DNA from: an uncultured Prevotellaceae bacterium
GTDB taxonomy: Bacteria > Bacteroidota > Bacteroidia > Bacteroidales > Bacteroidaceae
DNA length: 34,621 nucleotides
Reading direction: 5' to 3'
Assembly: GCA_946407895.1 (NCBI GenBank)
Contig: CAMJQA010000037.1
Span: 1-34,621, forward strand
Shown here: positions 32,581 to 34,621 of the stretch, one piece after another
Layout of the letters: each line of letters begins with the position of its first letter
How positions within the stretch are numbered: position 1 is the first letter of the stretch
Translations under genes and position numbers: made by a program
The notes under the pieces: model-generated
Seen by the model: only the letters and a program-made list of their open reading frames with translations
Database searches by the model: none
Told to the model about the DNA's origin: nothing

Positions 32581-33117
32581 TTACATTTCAATCATCGGTA
32601 CTATTTGATAGCTGCTTCCGTCGTCACTCGCACAGATGACATAGGAAGATGACCCACCGTCGCTACACGTCATAGTGACGATGGTGGCATCGCCCGCAGG
32701 TCGTAGTTGGTAGGATTCCACTTGCTCGTTCTGGAAGTTGACTGCTTGCGTCATTTCATTGATATGCATGTCTTCGGGTATATCAATGTTCTGCCTGTTG
32801 GTCATGAATACAAAAGCAATAATAACAGCGGCCGCTGCAGAAGATACTATCCAGCGCATACATACAATACTGGTTTTATGACGGTCTTTTTGCATCAGAC
32901 GGTCGAATTCGTCTGCTTTTTCTTCTGAGATTGCTGGTCGTTCCATGCAATCGGACATTTGAAGTAGAAGCCGAACATCTTCTTCCTCCGTGGAGAGGAG
33001 ATCGTCTGTGTCAGTGAGGAAATCAGCCAACAAACGCTCTTCCTCCAGTGTCGTTTCAGCATTCTGGTATCGTACGACGAGTTTCTGACGTGTATTCTTG
33101 TCATTGAGATTCTTCAT
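32581..33117 (-). CDS. Single-pass membrane protein, likely anti-sigma factor
   Basis: The 178-aa protein has a cytoplasmic acidic helical part (residues 1-80), one membrane helix (about 84-106, IVCMRWIVSSAAAAVIIAFV) and a short outer part rich in Ser, Asp and Thr. The start at 33117 overlaps the stop of the ECF sigma gene (ATGA) and has AGGAGA upstream within that gene. Overlap with an ECF sigma gene and the one-pass topology fit an anti-sigma factor. No zinc-binding (HxxxCxxC) motif is visible, so the match to a classical ZAS domain is missing. The longer in-frame start at 33171 would lie inside the sigma gene. Confidence 0.7.
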   Translation of the reverse strand: MKNLNDKNTRQKLVVRYQNAETTLEEERLLADFLTDTDDLLSTEEEDVRLLLQMSDCMERPAISEEKADEFDRLMQKDRHKTSIVCMRWIVSSAAAAVIIAFVFMTNRQNIDIPEDMHINEMTQAVNFQNEQVESYQLRPAGDATIVTMTCSDGGSSSYVICASDDGSSYQIVPMIEM

Positions 33118-33623
33118 TTCTTGTTTCTCCTTATCTTTAAAAGTTCCATCATTTTCTTTCTTGCAGCGCATATCATGGTCTTAGTGCTGGCTTCCGTTGC
33201 TCCACATGCTAAGGCTATTTCTGCCATACTCATTCCCTCACTGCGCATCAGCAGCATCCTTCGCTGAGTGTTTGGCAGCCTGCCCAGAGCTTTTGACAGA
33301 CGTTTCTGTGCTTCATGTTCAATTAGTGATTGGTCTGTCCGGTTGTCTGCTTCCACAAACAAACTTTCATCCAAGGTGTCGTGCCTGGTGCCACCTCGCT
33401 TCATCATATCAATGCAGACATTCTTGGCTATTATCATCGCCATTGCTTCTGGCTTCTGATGACCATCCATTTTACTCCTCAGTTGCCACAGTCGCAAAAG
33501 TGTTTCCTGTACGGCATCTTCGGCTTCGTATGCCAGTTCCTGACTTTCGAAGAACTGAGCACACAACTTTAGGAGCCGTGGCCGGAGTGTAGCCGCGATA
33601 TGTTGAAATTCCTGCTGTACCAT
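33114..33623 (-). CDS. ECF-type RNA polymerase sigma factor
   Basis: The 169-aa protein contains sigma region 2 (about residues 8-75: AYEAEDAVQETLLRLWQLRS, IIAKNVCIDMMKR) and region 4 (about 105-160: LSKALGRLPNTQRRMLLMRS, then GMSMAEIALACGATEASTKT and MICAARKKM as the helix-turn-helix). There is no region 3, which places it in the extracytoplasmic function group. The ATG at 33623 gives a normal length. It heads a minus-strand set of four: sigma, membrane regulator, plug-like protein, aspartyl protease. A small palindrome CGATTGAAATCG lies upstream at 33649-33660. Confidence 0.93.
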   Translation of the reverse strand: MVQQEFQHIAATLRPRLLKLCAQFFESQELAYEAEDAVQETLLRLWQLRSKMDGHQKPEAMAMIIAKNVCIDMMKRGGTRHDTLDESLFVEADNRTDQSLIEHEAQKRLSKALGRLPNTQRRMLLMRSEGMSMAEIALACGATEASTKTMICAARKKMMELLKIRRNKK

Positions 33624-33682
33624 TTAGCTATATGTTCTACTATAATAACGATTGAAATCGCAAAAGGTTAACAAAAAAAATG

Positions 33683-33705
33683 AAAAAGGCGGTCTGAAAC
33701 GCCTT
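33683..33705 (-). terminator. Intrinsic terminator upstream of the ECF operon
   Basis: On the minus strand AAGGCG (33705-33700) and CGCCTT (33691-33686) pair around GTTTCAGAC-type loop sequence and are followed by a T-rich run (TTTCATTTTTTTT). It lies 46 nt after the stop of the decayed Abi-like gene, whose transcript it probably once ended. Confidence 0.75.
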
Positions 33706-33750
33706 CAAACGACCTTACATATAGATGTGTTACACTCTTCGATGTCATGG

Positions 33751-33905
33751 TTATTGCCATAGCGACTCATTCTCCCATCCGTGAGGGAAGCCCATAGCAC
33801 TTGTATCAATGGATGCATAAGCGGAGAACAAAGCATCAATCTTTGCCTTCATGTCGTTGTTCGGCTAAATTATGTCAAGGAAGTATTTCGGCCAACATCC
33901 TAGAA
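33751..33905 (-). pseudogene. Remnant of an Abi_2 (abortive infection) family gene, 3' end only
   Basis: The minus strand translates as WPKYFLDII, a stop, PNNDMKAKIDALFSAYASID, TSAMGFPHGWENESLWQ and a final stop at 33751-33753. The ending MGFP..W.NE.LW is what I recall from the C terminus of Abi_2 phage-resistance proteins. The in-frame TAG near the middle and the lack of any upstream open frame show it is decayed; the 5' sequence has been replaced by short repeats. The family call is from memory of the terminal motif and needs a profile search. Confidence 0.55.
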
Positions 33906-33947
33906 GGGGATATGGGTCAGAATAAGCGGTGCAGGTTTGAATAGGCC

Positions 33948-34003
33948 TATTCATACGCCTGACTTTCTCTATTCATACGCTTGAATGAGCCAAATCATAC
34001 GTT
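33948..34003. repeat. 22-bp tandem array with TATTCATACG core
   Basis: TATTCATACG at 33948 and 33970 and AAATCATACG at 33992 are exactly 22 bp apart. The first is overlapped by the palindrome GAATAGGCCTATTC (33940-33953). No gene was found between this and the window end. Confidence 0.75.
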
Positions 34004-34189
34004 TAACCCCAACCAACGACAAACCGAGTGCAATCAAGCTTCTTTGAATAGCCAAGGCGTAAAGGAGGAAGACAATGTCATATAACTCAGTGCAAGCCGT
34101 GCGCATATTTATCTATATATTTTGACAGGAAATTTCGTATCTCTTCGGGAAGCACTCCCAAATACCCACTCGACTCGAAGAATCGTTTG

Positions 34190-34244
34190 AGTTGACTCGA
34201 TCGATTGAATGAGTCGACTCGATCGATCAAATGAGTCGACTCAA
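34190..34244. repeat. 22-bp tandem array of the palindrome GAGTCGACTC
   Basis: GAGTTGACTC (34190), GAGTCGACTC (34212) and GAGTCGACTC (34234) are exactly 22 bp apart, separated by GATCGATTGAAT and GATCGATCAAAT. Each core is a 10-bp palindrome and is followed by another palindrome (ATCGAT). The array looks like an operator-type binding array on one face of the helix. Confidence 0.82.
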
Positions 34245-34621
34245 GTTTTCGGGGGGCTTCCGGGGCTGTTTTGCATGCATTGGGCGATTGTAAAGATAGT
34301 TTATCTTGTCACGGGCTGCCACCTTTACGGTTTGGCGAATCCCGGGCACATAGAATAGTCAAAATGCCTGCCCCCCAAAAAAGTTTGCTTCATGCGGCAT
34401 AAAAATGGTTTTCCGGTTCTGACCCTTCTGACCTCCTGGAGCAGCTAGAGCCATCGGAAGCTCGCTTACGAATGGCCGAGTCGCGACAGGAGTCGGGCGA
34501 AGCTCAACCTTAAACTTTGAACCTTAAACTTTGAACTCCCGAAGGGCTTTTCCCCCTCCTTCCTATTGCGCGCGCATTATATATAATAATGTGTAGAAAG
34601 TTTTTTTTTCTTTTGTTGCAA
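34245..34621. other. Non-coding end of window
   Basis: I see no credible gene. The stretch includes the 14-bp direct repeat ACCTTAAACTTTGA at 34507-34520 and 34521-34534, each containing a TAAACTTTG that looks like a -7 element on the plus strand, and a long T-run at the end. Confidence 0.5.

Noticed and set aside
34075..34125. 16-codon ORF preceded by AAAGGAGG
   Set aside because: The Shine-Dalgarno match is strong, but such sites matter little in Bacteroidetes, the peptide is very short and no promoter or downstream gene is visible.

Overview
The window looks like chromosomal DNA from a GC-rich member of the Bacteroidales, perhaps Prevotella-like; the genus is a guess. Four things point there. 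Several genes are preceded by the Bacteroidetes promoter pattern (TTTG, about 20 bp, then TAnnTTTG). Shine-Dalgarno sites are sparse. Small families typical of the order are present: a 'smalltalk' protein, a DUF6261 protein and DUF4840-like lipoproteins. The carbohydrate-active and sulfatase genes are also typical of gut or oral Bacteroidales. No rRNA, tRNA, CRISPR array, transposase or complete insertion sequence was seen.

Layout. 0.1-1.3 kb: a divergent paralogue of the primary sigma factor, then a 37-aa smalltalk protein and a bidirectional terminator. 1.4-4.4 kb: cysK and metY (sulfur assimilation) on the minus strand, divergent from an Lrp/AsnC regulator. 5-17 kb: an extracellular glycan-degradation block, with a Ser-type sulfatase and its anaerobic maturase, a GH140-like enzyme, a DUF6261 protein behind a structured leader, a clan GH-A hydrolase with a degenerate second barrel, and a GH92 alpha-mannosidase. 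No SusC/SusD pair is present. 16-18.6 kb: two aldo/keto reductases, the second with a Tat-like leader and two 4Fe-4S motifs. 18.6-21 kb: a minus-strand operon of a kinase-like/AraC fusion regulator, pdxS and pdxT (PLP synthase). 21-27.9 kb: lplA, gcvT, gcvH, gcvPA, gcvPB and lpd, which form a complete glycine cleavage system with the ligase that lipoylates GcvH. PLP made by the preceding operon is the cofactor of GcvP. 28-30 kb: an MscS channel and a lipoprotein. 30-34.6 kb: a more AT-rich accessory stretch with an ECF sigma factor operon (sigma, membrane regulator, secreted plug-like protein, secreted two-domain aspartyl protease), two decayed genes (one resembling the end of an Abi_2 phage-resistance protein) and several short repeat arrays.

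The most unusual feature is a set of six intergenic tandem arrays, all with a repeat period of exactly 42 bp (about four turns of B-DNA) although their sequences differ. Three of them (after the Lrp gene, after the sulfatase maturase, and between the two aldo/keto reductases) share a core close to TTGCAGGCTTACA. The others are a hairpin duplicated in the sulfatase leader, a GC-rich array before the DUF6261 leader, and a terminator hairpin in triplicate after the DUF6261 gene. In the AT-rich areas the arrays instead have periods of 22-23 bp. Other notable points are the kinase-like/AraC fusion controlling PLP synthesis, a two-hairpin leader RNA candidate, and a dispersed hairpin element with compensatory changes.
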